A DNA stretch of 64,000 bases. Source: Winogradskyella eckloniae. GTDB taxonomy: Bacteria; Bacteroidota; Bacteroidia; Flavobacteriales; Flavobacteriaceae. Every line of letters begins with the position of its first letter. Position 1 is the stretch's first letter. Of this stretch, positions 27,167 to 35,942 are shown one piece after another. Below the pieces are notes generated by a model, which searched no databases, was not told the origin of the DNA, and worked only from the letters and a program-made list of their open reading frames with translations. The position numbers were made by a program, and so were the translations under genes. The stretch covers positions 62,001-126,000 of the forward strand of contig NZ_JABRWP010000009.1 of the NCBI RefSeq assembly GCF_013249045.1, in the 5' to 3' direction.

Positions 27167-28849
27167 ATGTTTAATACGGAAAATGGTTGTTTTCATTCTT
27201 TAGAAATTCCTTCGGAAAAACTTCCCAAACAGTTTACATTTCCGTTTTATTATACACCACATCCACTTTGTATTAAAGCTGCAGATACCGTAAAAGCATA
27301 CTTATCTACGCAGCAAGATTTTGAACATAATTTTGGTCTAGACGAATCAAAAAAAGGTTTAAAACTCGGAAAAATGTTTGGTGTAATGTTAGTTGAAACT
27401 TCAGAAGGACAATTAGGTTACCTCACAGCATTTTCAGGAAAATTAGCAGAAAGCAATCATTTAAAAGGATTTGTACCACCAGTTTATGATACTTTAAATA
27501 AGGATGGTTTTTATAAGCAAAATGAAGCACGTTTAAATGATTTAACAGCTGAAATTGAACAATTAGAACAAAATCCAGAAATTGAAAAAGCCTTAAAAAG
27601 ATTAAAGAATTTAAAGCTTGAAAACATTCAAAAACTTGAAGATTTTAAAGCTAATGCAAAAGCCGAAAAACAAAAAAGAAAACAGCGTAGAGTAGAAGCA
27701 GAGCAACATCTTTCAGATACTGAAAAATCACTTTTTTTTGAAGATTTAAAGCAACAAAGTATTCAGAGTAATATAGATTTAAAATATTTAAAGCTACATC
27801 TTGAAGATGCGCTGAAAACAGCAGAAAGGAATTTAGCCGAATTACAAAAACCAATTGAAGCTTTAAAACTGGAAAGAAAAACATTGTCTGCGCGTTTGCA
27901 AAAAGAAATTCATGAGCATTATAGATTTCTAAACGCTAAAGGCGAAACCAAAGATTTAATTACAATTTTTAATAGTACAGATATAGGAAAACCACCTGCA
28001 GCGGCTGGCGAATGTGCAGCACCTAAACTGTTTCAGTATGCTTATCAAAATAACATGAAGCCCATTGCAATGGCCGAATTTTATTGGGGAATTGCGCCAA
28101 CCAAAGAAGTTAGAAAACACGGACAGTTTTATCCGTCTTGTAGAGGAAGATGCGAGCCTATTTTAGAACACATGATGCAAGGCTTAGAAGTAGAGCCAAA
28201 TCCTATTGAATTGGCAGGTGTGTTTAATGGCGAATTAGAAATAATCTATGAGGACGATTATTTATTACTCGTTAATAAGCCTCATGAGTTTTTATCTGTT
28301 CCTGGTAAAACCATTAAAGATTCTGTGTTGACGAGGATGCAAGCGTATTTACCAAATGCGACTGGTCCTTTGCTATTGCATCGTTTAGACATGTCTACTT
28401 CTGGATTGTTATTAGTAGCCAAGAATGAAAGAACGCATAAAAAACTTCAAAAACAATTTATAGAACGCACTATAAAAAAGCGTTATGTTGCGTTGCTCGA
28501 CGGAACTTTAAAAGATGAACAAGGCGTTATCGATTTACCTCTTAGAGTAGATTTAAATAACAGACCAAGGCAATTGGTTTGTTTTGAGCACGGTAAAAAA
28601 GCTAAAACAAAATTTGAAGTGGTTGAGGTCTTGGATAATAAGACAAGGATTCATTTTTATCCAATCTCTGGTAGAACACATCAGTTGCGTGTACATGCTG
28701 CGCATCATAAAGGATTAAATATGCCTATTGTTGGCGATGATTTATACGGAACAATTTCAAATCGATTACACCTTCATGCAGAAACGTTGAGTTTTGAGCA
28801 TCCAGTAAAGAAAGAGTGGGTTAGTTTTAGTTGTGAGGCTTCTTTTTAG
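27167..28849 (+). CDS. RluA-family pseudouridine synthase with long N-terminal extension (560 aa)
   Basis: The catalytic domain is C-terminal, about residues 345-560. It has IIYEDDYLLLVNKPHEFLSVPG, the active-site HRLDMSTSGLLLVAKN with the catalytic Asp near residue 407, KRYVALLDG, and the GRTHQLRVHAAH motif. The N-terminal 340 residues include a long charged coiled coil (about 125-260) and a cysteine-containing segment (AAGECAAPK, YPSCRGRCEPIL). This long form exists in Bacteroidota and Vibrio-like bacteria, and its RNA target is not fixed. The enzyme isomerises uridine to pseudouridine in rRNA or tRNA. It is transcribed alone from the repeat-bearing region. Confidence 0.9.
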   Translation: MFNTENGCFHSLEIPSEKLPKQFTFPFYYTPHPLCIKAADTVKAYLSTQQDFEHNFGLDESKKGLKLGKMFGVMLVETSEGQLGYLTAFSGKLAESNHLKGFVPPVYDTLNKDGFYKQNEARLNDLTAEIEQLEQNPEIEKALKRLKNLKLENIQKLEDFKANAKAEKQKRKQRRVEAEQHLSDTEKSLFFEDLKQQSIQSNIDLKYLKLHLEDALKTAERNLAELQKPIEALKLERKTLSARLQKEIHEHYRFLNAKGETKDLITIFNSTDIGKPPAAAGECAAPKLFQYAYQNNMKPIAMAEFYWGIAPTKEVRKHGQFYPSCRGRCEPILEHMMQGLEVEPNPIELAGVFNGELEIIYEDDYLLLVNKPHEFLSVPGKTIKDSVLTRMQAYLPNATGPLLLHRLDMSTSGLLLVAKNERTHKKLQKQFIERTIKKRYVALLDGTLKDEQGVIDLPLRVDLNNRPRQLVCFEHGKKAKTKFEVVEVLDNKTRIHFYPISGRTHQLRVHAAHHKGLNMPIVGDDLYGTISNRLHLHAETLSFEHPVKKEWVSFSCEASF

Positions 28850-28872
28850 TTTACAGTCTTAGTTACAGTTTT

Positions 28873-28925
28873 CAGTCTCAGTCTCAGTCTCAGTCTCAGT
28901 CTCAGTTTCAGTTCTCAGTCTCAAT
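28873..28925. repeat. CAGTCT hexamer tandem repeat
   Basis: Five perfect CAGTCT copies (28873-28902) are followed by CAGTTT and interrupted copies to about 28925. They lie immediately downstream of the pseudouridine synthase gene. Confidence 0.9.
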
Positions 28926-29050
28926 TGACAGTAAAAAGTGTAGAGTGTAAAGTGTACAGTAGAAAGTAAAAAGTGTAAAGTGTAGAGTTAAACGTGGCTT
29001 GTGATTAGTAAAAAGTTTAGAGTTTTAGAGTTTGTTGAAATATGTTTAAT

Positions 29051-29087
29051 AAAAAAAGAAGATTAAAGTTATTTCACTCTAATCTTC
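29051..29087 (-). terminator. Terminator of fahA
   Basis: GAAGATTA (29058-29065) pairs with TAATCTTC (29080-29087). On the minus strand the stem is followed by seven T residues. It lies beyond the heptamer repeat, so the repeat is transcribed in the fahA 3' end. Confidence 0.75.
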
Positions 29088-29106
29088 CTTCTATATTTTT
29101 TAGATT

Positions 29107-29154
29107 ACTGAACACTGAACACTGAACACTGAACACTGAACACTGAACACTGAC
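29107..29154. repeat. ACTGAAC heptamer tandem repeat abutting the fahA stop codon
   Basis: Six perfect ACTGAAC copies are followed by a shortened ACTGAC, ending at the fahA stop codon (29154-29156). Copy number is likely to vary between strains, but the array lies outside the coding frame. Confidence 0.9.
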
Positions 29155-30449
29155 TATTTCTTCTTTTTCTTAGAATCAAATACAGGTAATAATTTCGTTT
29201 TTACAGAACCAAAACCAATTCTAATATCATCATTTTCACAATAGCCTCTCATAATTACGGTATCATTATCATTGATGAATTTACGCTCAGTACCATCTTT
29301 TAATTTTACTGGTTTTGTGCCTTTCCAGCTCAACTCCAACATAGAACCGTAAGAATCTGGTGTTGGGCCAGAAATGGTTCCACTTCCCATCATATCTCCA
29401 GAATTTACAGGACAACCATTAATGGTGTGGTGCGCCAATTGTTGAGACATGTTCCAATACATATATTTAAAATTCGAAGTACAAACCGTAGTTTCTTTGC
29501 CTCCTTTAGGTTGAATACCAACTTCTAGATTAATATCAAAGCTCTTTTTTCCTTTAGTCTGAAGATAATCTAAAGGCTTTGGGTTTTGCTTTGGGCTTTC
29601 TGTTCTAAACGGTTCTAAAGCATCTAGTGTTACAATCCAAGGTGACATTGAAGACGCGAAGTTTTTTCCTAAGAATGGTCCAAGCGGTACGTATTCCCAT
29701 TTCTGAATATCACGTGCAGACCAATCATTAAATAAAACCAAACCAAAGATATATTCTTCAGCCTCTTCAATAGGAATTGGTTCACCTAAATCATTAGCAT
29801 CTGTTGTAATAAACGCCATTTCTAATTCAAAATCTACCAATTTAGAAGGCCCAAAAACAGGTTGATCAGCATCTGCAGGTAACGTTTGGCCTTGCGGACG
29901 ATGAATAGGAATTCCTGAAGGAATAATAGAAGAACTTCTACCATGATAACCAACTGGCATATGTACCCAATTTGGTAATAAAGCGTTATCTGGATCTCTA
30001 AACATAGTTCCTACATTTGTAGCATGTTCTTTACTCGCGTAGAAATCAGTATAGTCACCAACTTGTATAGGTAATTGCATTTCAATTTCATCCAAACGAA
30101 ATAAAATCGTCTCTTTATGAGGTACATTATTTTTTAACGTATCATTTTCTGCATCAAATATTTCAGCAATTCTATTTCTTACTAAACGCCAAGTTTTTCT
30201 TCCATCAGCAATAAAGTCGTTAAGTGTATCTTGTAAAAAGATATCGTCTGTTAACGGTATACCTTCAAAATAACCTAATTGATGTAAAGCGCCAAGATCA
30301 ATTGCCGTATCACCAATTCTGGTTCCTATTGTAATTATGTCGTCTCTAGTTAAGAAAACACCGAAAGGAATATTCTGAATTGGGAAGTCTGAAGTTTTGC
30401 CGACATGTAACCATGACGTTCTATCTGGATTATTGGCTGATAATGGCAT
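29154..30449 (-). CDS. fahA: Fumarylacetoacetase
   Basis: The 431-residue product matches the eukaryotic-type FAH length and plan. An N-terminal SH3-like part is followed by a mixed-beta-roll catalytic domain with DYTDFYASKEHATNVG (metal-binding Asp and catalytic His), GYHGRSSSIIPSGIPIHRPQGQ, LDFELEM-like VDFELEMAFI, FNDWSARDIQKWEYVPLGPFLGKNF and NSGDMMGSGTISG. It hydrolyses fumarylacetoacetate to fumarate and acetoacetate, the last step of tyrosine/homogentisate degradation, in the cytosol. It is divergent from glyA; each gene has its own TAnnTTTG box. The C-terminal lysine run (KKKKK) is unusual but close to the stop. Confidence 0.95.
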   Translation of the reverse strand: MPLSANNPDRTSWLHVGKTSDFPIQNIPFGVFLTRDDIITIGTRIGDTAIDLGALHQLGYFEGIPLTDDIFLQDTLNDFIADGRKTWRLVRNRIAEIFDAENDTLKNNVPHKETILFRLDEIEMQLPIQVGDYTDFYASKEHATNVGTMFRDPDNALLPNWVHMPVGYHGRSSSIIPSGIPIHRPQGQTLPADADQPVFGPSKLVDFELEMAFITTDANDLGEPIPIEEAEEYIFGLVLFNDWSARDIQKWEYVPLGPFLGKNFASSMSPWIVTLDALEPFRTESPKQNPKPLDYLQTKGKKSFDINLEVGIQPKGGKETTVCTSNFKYMYWNMSQQLAHHTINGCPVNSGDMMGSGTISGPTPDSYGSMLELSWKGTKPVKLKDGTERKFINDNDTVIMRGYCENDDIRIGFGSVKTKLLPVFDSKKKKK

Positions 30450-30486
30450 ATTGCTATTGTTGATTAAATGTTCATTAAATTCTACT

Positions 30487-30494
30487 CAAACCTA
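30487..30494 (-). promoter_or_regulatory. Candidate -7 box (TAGGTTTG) for fahA
   Basis: On the minus strand TAGGTTTG lies 37 bases before the fahA ATG and fits TAnnTTTG. No good -33 element was identified. Confidence 0.4.
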
Positions 30495-30527
30495 CATAAT
30501 TTTTAATATTTAAACTAATGTATTCAC

Positions 30528-30535
30528 TATTTTTG
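30528..30535 (+). promoter_or_regulatory. Candidate -7 box (TATTTTTG) for glyA
   Basis: TATTTTTG ends 25 bases before the glyA ATG. It sits back-to-back with the fahA box, about 33 bp away. Confidence 0.45.
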
Positions 30536-30560
30536 TACCGATTTAACAAACACATTATAT

Positions 30561-31835
30561 ATGCAACGCGACGAACAAATTTTTGAACTCATTAAAGCTG
30601 AAAATGAACGCCAGATCGATGGTATAGAATTAATAGCATCAGAAAACTTTGTAAGCGACCAAGTTATGGAAGCTGCAGGTTCTGTATTAACAAATAAATA
30701 TGCTGAAGGTTATCCTGGTAAACGCTACTATGGTGGTTGCGAGGTAGTTGATGAGGTTGAGAACATTGCTATTGATAGAGCTAAAACATTATTTGGAGCT
30801 GCATATGCTAACGTACAACCACATTCAGGTAGTCAGGCAAATACAGCAGTTTTTCATGCGTGTTTAAAACCAGGCGATACTATATTAGGTTTCGATTTAT
30901 CTCATGGTGGCCATTTAACTCATGGTTCTCCTGTTAACTTTTCAGGTAAATTATATCGTCCTACATTTTATGGTGTAAAAAAAGATACAGGTTATATTGA
31001 TTATGATATGTTAGCTGACCAAGCTAAAAAAGAGCAACCAAAATTAATCATTGCTGGTGCTTCTGCATATTCTAGAGATATAGATTTTGCTAAGTTTAGA
31101 GAAGTTTCAGATAGTGTTGGTGCTGTTTTATTAGCTGACATTTCGCATCCTGCTGGTTTAATTGCAAAGGGAATTTTGAATGACCCAATGCCTCACTGTC
31201 ATATTGTAACAACTACAACACACAAAACCTTACGTGGACCAAGAGGTGGTATGATAATGATGGGCGAAAATATTGATAACCCATTTGGTATCACTTTAAA
31301 AAATGGTAAACTACGTAAAATGTCTGGTTTATTAGATTCTGGTGTTTTTCCGGGTAATCAAGGTGGACCATTAGAGCACATTATTGCTGCTAAAGCAATT
31401 GCTTTTGGAGAAGCTTTAACGGATGAGTTTTTACATTATATGTTACAAGTAAAGCACAATGCTGATGCTATGGCAAAAGCGTTTGTAGCTAAAGATTATA
31501 ACTTAATTTCTGGAGGAACGGATAACCACATGATGTTAATTGACCTTAGAAATAAAAATATTACTGGTAAAGATGCAGAGAATGCATTGGTAAAAGCAGA
31601 TATTACAGTGAATAAAAACATGGTGCCTTTTGATACAGAATCTCCTTTTGTAACTTCTGGAATTAGAGTTGGTACACCTGCAATTACTACAAGAGGTTTA
31701 AAGGAATCTGATATGGCTTATGTTGTAGATTTAATAGATGAAGTATTAACTAACTACCAAGATGAAACTGTTCTAGAAGGTGTTGCTGAAAAAGTGAATG
31801 CTTTAATGGGAGGACGCTCTCTGTTTAATGCTTAG
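30561..31835 (+). CDS. glyA: Serine hydroxymethyltransferase
   Basis: The 424-residue product is the PLP enzyme that interconverts serine and glycine with tetrahydrofolate as one-carbon carrier. Family landmarks are [12 protein letters not shown] at the start, [33 protein letters not shown], and the PLP-lysine motif [14 protein letters not shown]. The C-terminal [17 protein letters not shown] is also present. The length is normal. It is transcribed alone from a promoter shared back-to-back with fahA and ends at the hairpin at 31891-31924. Confidence 0.98.
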   Translation: MQRDEQIFELIKAENERQIDGIELIASENFVSDQVMEAAGSVLTNKYAEGYPGKRYYGGCEVVDEVENIAIDRAKTLFGAAYANVQPHSGSQANTAVFHACLKPGDTILGFDLSHGGHLTHGSPVNFSGKLYRPTFYGVKKDTGYIDYDMLADQAKKEQPKLIIAGASAYSRDIDFAKFREVSDSVGAVLLADISHPAGLIAKGILNDPMPHCHIVTTTTHKTLRGPRGGMIMMGENIDNPFGITLKNGKLRKMSGLLDSGVFPGNQGGPLEHIIAAKAIAFGEALTDEFLHYMLQVKHNADAMAKAFVAKDYNLISGGTDNHMMLIDLRNKNITGKDAENALVKADITVNKNMVPFDTESPFVTSGIRVGTPAITTRGLKESDMAYVVDLIDEVLTNYQDETVLEGVAEKVNALMGGRSLFNA

Positions 31836-31890
31836 ACTTAAATAAATAGATCTGACAGTTTTTAAAACCGATCTGATCTGAAAATATAGA

Positions 31891-31924
31891 AAAGCCTTTC
31901 AATTTAGTTTGAAGGGCTTTTTTT
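31891..31924. terminator. Terminator of glyA, overlapping the end of the convergent small gene
   Basis: AAAGCC-TTTCAA pairs with TTTGAA-GGGCTTT and is followed by a run of seven T on the plus strand. The stem works in both directions, and the stop codon of the 76-aa minus-strand gene lies inside it. Confidence 0.85.
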
Positions 31925-32134
31925 ATAAATTAAAATAAGATTTAATGTGAGTGAAATCGCTATAACGAAACCTATTATGATTAAGTATTGCGTAGATAGA
32001 TTTTTAAAATCTGGTCGTCTTATCTTTTCTACAACAGCTACAACAAAAGGTATTGCAGCTAAGGCATTAAAAGTTAACCATAGATACTTTATAATTTCAA
32101 TTGCAAACTTTGAATAATTAAGCTTTGTTTTCAT
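31904..32134 (-). CDS. Small two-helix membrane protein (76 aa), function unknown
   Basis: Two hydrophobic segments are visible at about residues 15-35 (YLWLTFNALAAIPFVVAVV) and 49-70 (YLIIIGFVIAISLTLNLILIY), with a positive linker EKIRRPDFK between them. The ATG lies 2 bases after the stop of the upstream beta-helix lipoprotein gene, so it would be translated from the same mRNA. Its last codons fall within the glyA terminator. It is probably real given the membrane pattern and spacing, but no family is recognised. Confidence 0.55.
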   Translation of the reverse strand: MKTKLNYSKFAIEIIKYLWLTFNALAAIPFVVAVVEKIRRPDFKNLSTQYLIIIGFVIAISLTLNLILIYKKSPSN

Positions 32135-32136
32135 AA

Positions 32137-33732
32137 CTAATCTTCAAATACAATACTTTCATATGCGCCACAATCTGGCGCAGTAGAATTTCTAGGTTTG
32201 TGTAGAATATCATAACCTGCATGTGGAGTGAGTTGTAATGCCTTACCATTGGCTCCAGAAGAGGTTCCTATTTGCAGTTCGTTTTCGAGCGAATTTTTAA
32301 ATTTAGGATCTAGATTAAAAACATTTTGCACGTAATGCTCTGTGTTGTTAAACTCATAATTCCCTGAGTCTTCTAAATTTGTATCATTAAATTTTAATAA
32401 GCAATTGGTAAATTTAAAATTAAAAGTAGGACCTTCATTTTCTATTGAAAATTCAGGATCGTTATTTCCGTATATTATGCAGTTAATAAAATTAGCTTCC
32501 GTTGCATTGTTGATTATTGGTAAGCCGTTTTCTTCTAATATATAATCATTTATGAGTAAAGAAGGATATTGTCTAAAACTCGAATTCCAATAATTTGCTA
32601 TAGTACAATGCGTTAGATTGTATTTGCCTCCAAAAGTTCCTGCAAATGAGGATTGTCCACAATTATTAATGACTAGATTTTCTGCTTTTATTGAAGTGGC
32701 TCTTCCTAAAACGCCAAAGCTACTAATATTAAATATTTTAGAATTAGAAATGGTTAGCTTATCGTTCTCAGCAGTTTGGTTGCCTTCAGCCAATAGGCCA
32801 ATCGTAGCATTTTTTATGGTTGCATATGTAATAGTGTTGTTAATACTTCCATTATATAACCAAATAGTTCCCCATTGACCTGGAATATCTGAGTATAACG
32901 GTTCTAAACGATCACCTTCTAAAATTACTTCGTTTTCTAAAGTTTCTTGATCTGTACTTAAGTCTCCATTAATATTTAAAGACGCACCATCGGTTACAAT
33001 AATACCAGAATCTGCATGGAAATGAACACGCGTACCAGCTTCCATAGTTAAGGTTTTGCCTTCGCCAACGCCTGCGTAACCATAAATAACATACGGCTTT
33101 TCATTGGTAAAAGTGAGTTCGCTGTCTTGCAAAAATCGTCCTTGTAAGTTGGTTTCATCAGGTGTTCCGTCGCCATCTACATCAAAAGTTAAGGTCTCAA
33201 CTATATAGGAGTTGTCTTCTTCATTCAATTCTCTATTAGGATATATAAACACTGCATCTTTTACCAAGGTAACAACATCGACGTCTTGCTGAATACTTCC
33301 AGAATCGAATAAAATTTTATCGGTATATAAAAATTGATTTTCTAATACACCTAACTCAGGAGAATTAATATCAATCGTGGTTTCAATAAAAATATACAAG
33401 CTATCATTGGCTAATAACTCTACATTTTCAAAAAACTTACCTATCTGATTATCGTTTTGAATACCAGTAGACCCATCGACATTCATTCTATAAAGAGAGT
33501 TTTCTCCATTTTCTAGTTGAATCGTCGGTATTACAATGTCTTCATCACTGCGATTATATACTTTTAAATTATAAGTGCTAGAGCCTATAGTTGAAAACAC
33601 TGTATCTAAATATATAGTGTCTTTTGCAAATTCTAAATTTCCGGTATTTGGAGAGAATTCAAAATCATTGCGACAAGAACTCCAAAATATTAGGATTCCG
33701 AAGCAAAGTAAAAATGAGAGTAATCTCTTCAT
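32137..33732 (-). CDS. Beta-helix lipoprotein, choice-of-anchor Q type (531 aa)
   Basis: The lipoprotein signal (MKRLLSFLLCFGILIFWSSC, lipobox Cys at residue 20) is followed by an Ig-like segment beginning NTGNLEFAKDTIYLDTVFSTIGSSTYNLKVYNRS (about 30-160). A right-handed parallel beta-helix covers about residues 230-480, with repeated short strands such as TITYATIKNATIG, LTISNSKIFNIS and AENLVINNC. The C-terminal AGYDILHKPRNSTAPDCGAYES closely fits the choice-of-anchor Q motif often found on such proteins. A surface or periplasmic location is expected; the ligand or substrate, perhaps a polysaccharide, is unknown. Confidence 0.85.
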   Translation of the reverse strand: MKRLLSFLLCFGILIFWSSCRNDFEFSPNTGNLEFAKDTIYLDTVFSTIGSSTYNLKVYNRSDEDIVIPTIQLENGENSLYRMNVDGSTGIQNDNQIGKFFENVELLANDSLYIFIETTIDINSPELGVLENQFLYTDKILFDSGSIQQDVDVVTLVKDAVFIYPNRELNEEDNSYIVETLTFDVDGDGTPDETNLQGRFLQDSELTFTNEKPYVIYGYAGVGEGKTLTMEAGTRVHFHADSGIIVTDGASLNINGDLSTDQETLENEVILEGDRLEPLYSDIPGQWGTIWLYNGSINNTITYATIKNATIGLLAEGNQTAENDKLTISNSKIFNISSFGVLGRATSIKAENLVINNCGQSSFAGTFGGKYNLTHCTIANYWNSSFRQYPSLLINDYILEENGLPIINNATEANFINCIIYGNNDPEFSIENEGPTFNFKFTNCLLKFNDTNLEDSGNYEFNNTEHYVQNVFNLDPKFKNSLENELQIGTSSGANGKALQLTPHAGYDILHKPRNSTAPDCGAYESIVFED

Positions 33733-33806
33733 GAGTTCATTAATAAAATTAAGGTTTAAAAATATAACTTTTGAAGTTAGGTTTTAGTATCTAAACCTAC
33801 ATATTT

Positions 33807-34562
33807 CTATTCTTTTGACACGTTTTTTTCTTTATATTCTTCTAATATGATTAAGAACAGTTGACTATTTAGTACCAATTCTTCAAGCAGCAGCATTTTG
33901 TTTTCATCTTTCAGTAGTTTAGAACTGATTTCTTTAGCGTCACAAAAGTCATAAAATAAATACGTTTTATCTTCTGGGATTTTTAAGTCTTTGGATAGTA
34001 ATTCTTTATTAAAAAAATCGCTTTTATCAAATAACGAATCTATTTGCGTATATGTTATAGGTTTGTAAATAGGTTCGCGATATTTATCTTTTTTCTTTAA
34101 TAATTTAGCGACTAAACCTAATACTGCCAATATGTTTCCACTAGTTGGTTGGTATAGGTGAGGGTTGTTTTTGATGTCTTCTTTTAAAATGTTTTTTAAT
34201 TCTGCATTATAAGTTTCTTCAGTAAATACAGGTTGTTCTGGTTCTGCTTTAATTTCAACCTCGTCTAGCTCATTTAAAATTTCTTTAAGTTCAAAAACGA
34301 AAGTTTCGGTAAAATGAATGTCTTCTAAAATTATGGTCTTTTTATGGTAGAATAAAGATTCAAAAGTAATGCTGTCTTTTACGTTTGCCGTGATACTAAA
34401 ATCGCCATCATCATTAGTTAACGTTAAGCGGTTTTGAGTTTTATTATAAACTTTAATGTTTTTTATCGTGCCTTTAGAATCGTATACTTTGCCTTTTAAT
34501 GTTTGAGCATTATGTAGCAAAGGAAGGCATAACAGAAAGAGGAGAAAAGTCGTTTTTTGCAT
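33807..34562 (-). CDS. Secreted CarboxypepD_reg-like domain protein (251 aa)
   Basis: I chose the ATG at 34560-34562 because it begins a signal peptide (MQKTTFLLFLLCLPLLHNAQ); the frame is open 19 codons upstream without one. The N-terminal 75 mature residues form a carboxypeptidase-regulatory-like sandwich (TLKGKVYDSKGTIKNIKVYNK, TNDDGDFSITANVKDSITFESLFYHKK, LNELDEVEIKA). The rest is helical and charged, with NPHLYQPTSGNILAVLGLVAKLLKKKDKYR. No beta-barrel follows, so this is a short periplasmic member. Its role is unknown. Confidence 0.8.
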   Translation of the reverse strand: MQKTTFLLFLLCLPLLHNAQTLKGKVYDSKGTIKNIKVYNKTQNRLTLTNDDGDFSITANVKDSITFESLFYHKKTIILEDIHFTETFVFELKEILNELDEVEIKAEPEQPVFTEETYNAELKNILKEDIKNNPHLYQPTSGNILAVLGLVAKLLKKKDKYREPIYKPITYTQIDSLFDKSDFFNKELLSKDLKIPEDKTYLFYDFCDAKEISSKLLKDENKMLLLEELVLNSQLFLIILEEYKEKNVSKE

Positions 34563-34645
34563 TGTATAATTGATTGATGCTCTAAAGAAAAGAGAATTAA
34601 TCGATACCATACTTAGCATTAAATAAACTTTAACCTAATAAAATG

Positions 34646-35035
34646 TTAATTAAAAAGCGCACCAATTTCAGGAATAATACGTGTTGGTCGTTGTGTTTTA
34701 TTATCAATTAAACACCATTTTGCTTTAGATTTCACTATTAATTTATTGGTGGTTACATTAGTGATTTCTACATGTCTCATGGTAGAAACGCCTTCAACTA
34801 AAGGGACGAAGGTTTTTAAATGTAATGTGTCACCTAATAATGCTTGATTTTTATATTCTATAAAGTGATTTACTAAAAACCATGAGTAGGCTTCTAATAT
34901 ATCTTTTGTAGCAAATGCAAGCCAATGTGCTTTAGCTATATCTTGAACCCATTGCACATAACGCACGTTATTTACATGGTTAAGGTCATCTATATCATCT
35001 TGTGAAACCGTTATGGTTTTTTCAAATATTTGCAT
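34646..35035 (-). CDS. Acyl-CoA thioesterase, 4HBT/hotdog family
   Basis: The 129-residue single-domain hotdog protein carries the family signature near the N terminus (SQDDIDDLNHVNNVRYVQWVQ), in which the DxxxHVNN region holds the catalytic Asp/His-type residues, and KSKAKWCLIDNKTQRPTRI near the end. Relatives of the YbgC/FadM kind hydrolyse acyl-CoA thioesters in the cytosol. It lies 25 bp downstream of the CarboxypepD_reg-like gene and 83 bp upstream of another, so it may be part of a loose minus-strand transcript. The natural substrate cannot be told from the sequence. Confidence 0.85.
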   Translation of the reverse strand: MQIFEKTITVSQDDIDDLNHVNNVRYVQWVQDIAKAHWLAFATKDILEAYSWFLVNHFIEYKNQALLGDTLHLKTFVPLVEGVSTMRHVEITNVTTNKLIVKSKAKWCLIDNKTQRPTRIIPEIGALFN

Positions 35036-35060
35036 CGTTGTGTTTTGATGCTTAAAGATA

Positions 35061-35846
35061 TTATTTCTTACTAAACAATCTTTTGATTCCGTAAAAGAAT
35101 TTACCTATTGTGGTTCTTTTTTTAGAACCGTTTTGCACTTGATTATTTTCTGAAAGCGCATGTGTTGGTGTATTATGGTCATAAACTCTAATGCCACCTG
35201 CAACTACATTAACCTCACCTAGAATTTCCAATTCATTTGATTGAAGCTTAATATTAATGTGTTTTGCATTTTTAACTTTTATTTCTTGTGAAATGTAACC
35301 TAAGAAGCTGAAAATAAGCGTTTCATCTTTCTTTACTGCAATGGTGTATTTACCATCAAAATCGGTTTCAATTTTTTGATTGGTGCTTTTTACCACTATA
35401 GAAACACCGACTAATGGTTTACCGCGTTCTGCTTCGGTAACCATACCATAAATTTTTTGCTTGACTAATATAGAGGTTGCTATTTTGCCACCTATAGTAG
35501 GTCTTATTGTTGTTTCTGTGAGATTTGAGTTGGGTTTACCTTGTGCATAGATACTTTGGTTTCCTATTGCCAAAAATGCTAATAGACCAGAAGCCACCCA
35601 AGATATATAGTTGTTTTTATTCTTTCTGGCTAAAACCATGTCTCTATCAATCTGTTCCGTTTTAAACCTTCCGCATAAATGACTATTAGTTTCTAAAGCT
35701 GTAATAATTTGTTCATCTGTTTGTTTTGAAAAATCTACAACTGTTTTATCGCAAACAGCACAATGACGTCCTTGTGTTTGAGGCGTCATTGTATTCCAAT
35801 CTTCATGACAAGGTTCTGGAATACTTATGGTAATTACTTTTCTCAT
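35061..35846 (-). CDS. Membrane protein with N-terminal Cys cluster and C-terminal CarboxypepD_reg-like domain (261 aa)
   Basis: No signal peptide is present at the N terminus. It starts MRKVITISIPEPCHEDWNTM and carries four cysteines (Cys13, Cys29 and Cys32 in GRHCAVC, Cys58 in HLCGRF) that could bind a metal. A single membrane segment lies at about residues 80-100 (YISWVASGLLAFLAIGNQSIYAQ). It is followed by a CarboxypepD_reg-like sandwich at about 130-210 (IYGMVTEAERGKPLVGVSIVV, DGKYTIAVKKDETLIFSFLGY). The Cys-rich part should face the cytoplasm and the sandwich the periplasm. This architecture is recurrent in Bacteroidota; its function is not established to my knowledge. Confidence 0.8.
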   Translation of the reverse strand: MRKVITISIPEPCHEDWNTMTPQTQGRHCAVCDKTVVDFSKQTDEQIITALETNSHLCGRFKTEQIDRDMVLARKNKNNYISWVASGLLAFLAIGNQSIYAQGKPNSNLTETTIRPTIGGKIATSILVKQKIYGMVTEAERGKPLVGVSIVVKSTNQKIETDFDGKYTIAVKKDETLIFSFLGYISQEIKVKNAKHINIKLQSNELEILGEVNVVAGGIRVYDHNTPTHALSENNQVQNGSKKRTTIGKFFYGIKRLFSKK

Positions 35847-35942
35847 GATTTCTATGATTTACATCAAAGAACCAAAAGTTGATTATGAAATAAAACGTAG
35901 AATGAGTAAAGTCGTCTTTTCAATGAGTGAAGTCGCTTTTGC

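Larger units (their letters stand above)
28850..29153. other. Intergenic 304 bp filled with simple-sequence repeats
   Basis: It contains a CAGTCT hexamer array, degenerate AGTGTAAAGTGTA-like repeats (about 28935-28990), a minus-strand terminator (29051-29087) and an ACTGAAC heptamer array. There is no coding potential. Confidence 0.8.

Noticed and set aside
28873..29154. CRISPR-like array
   Set aside because: The repeats are 6- and 7-base tandem units without spacers, and no cas genes are nearby.
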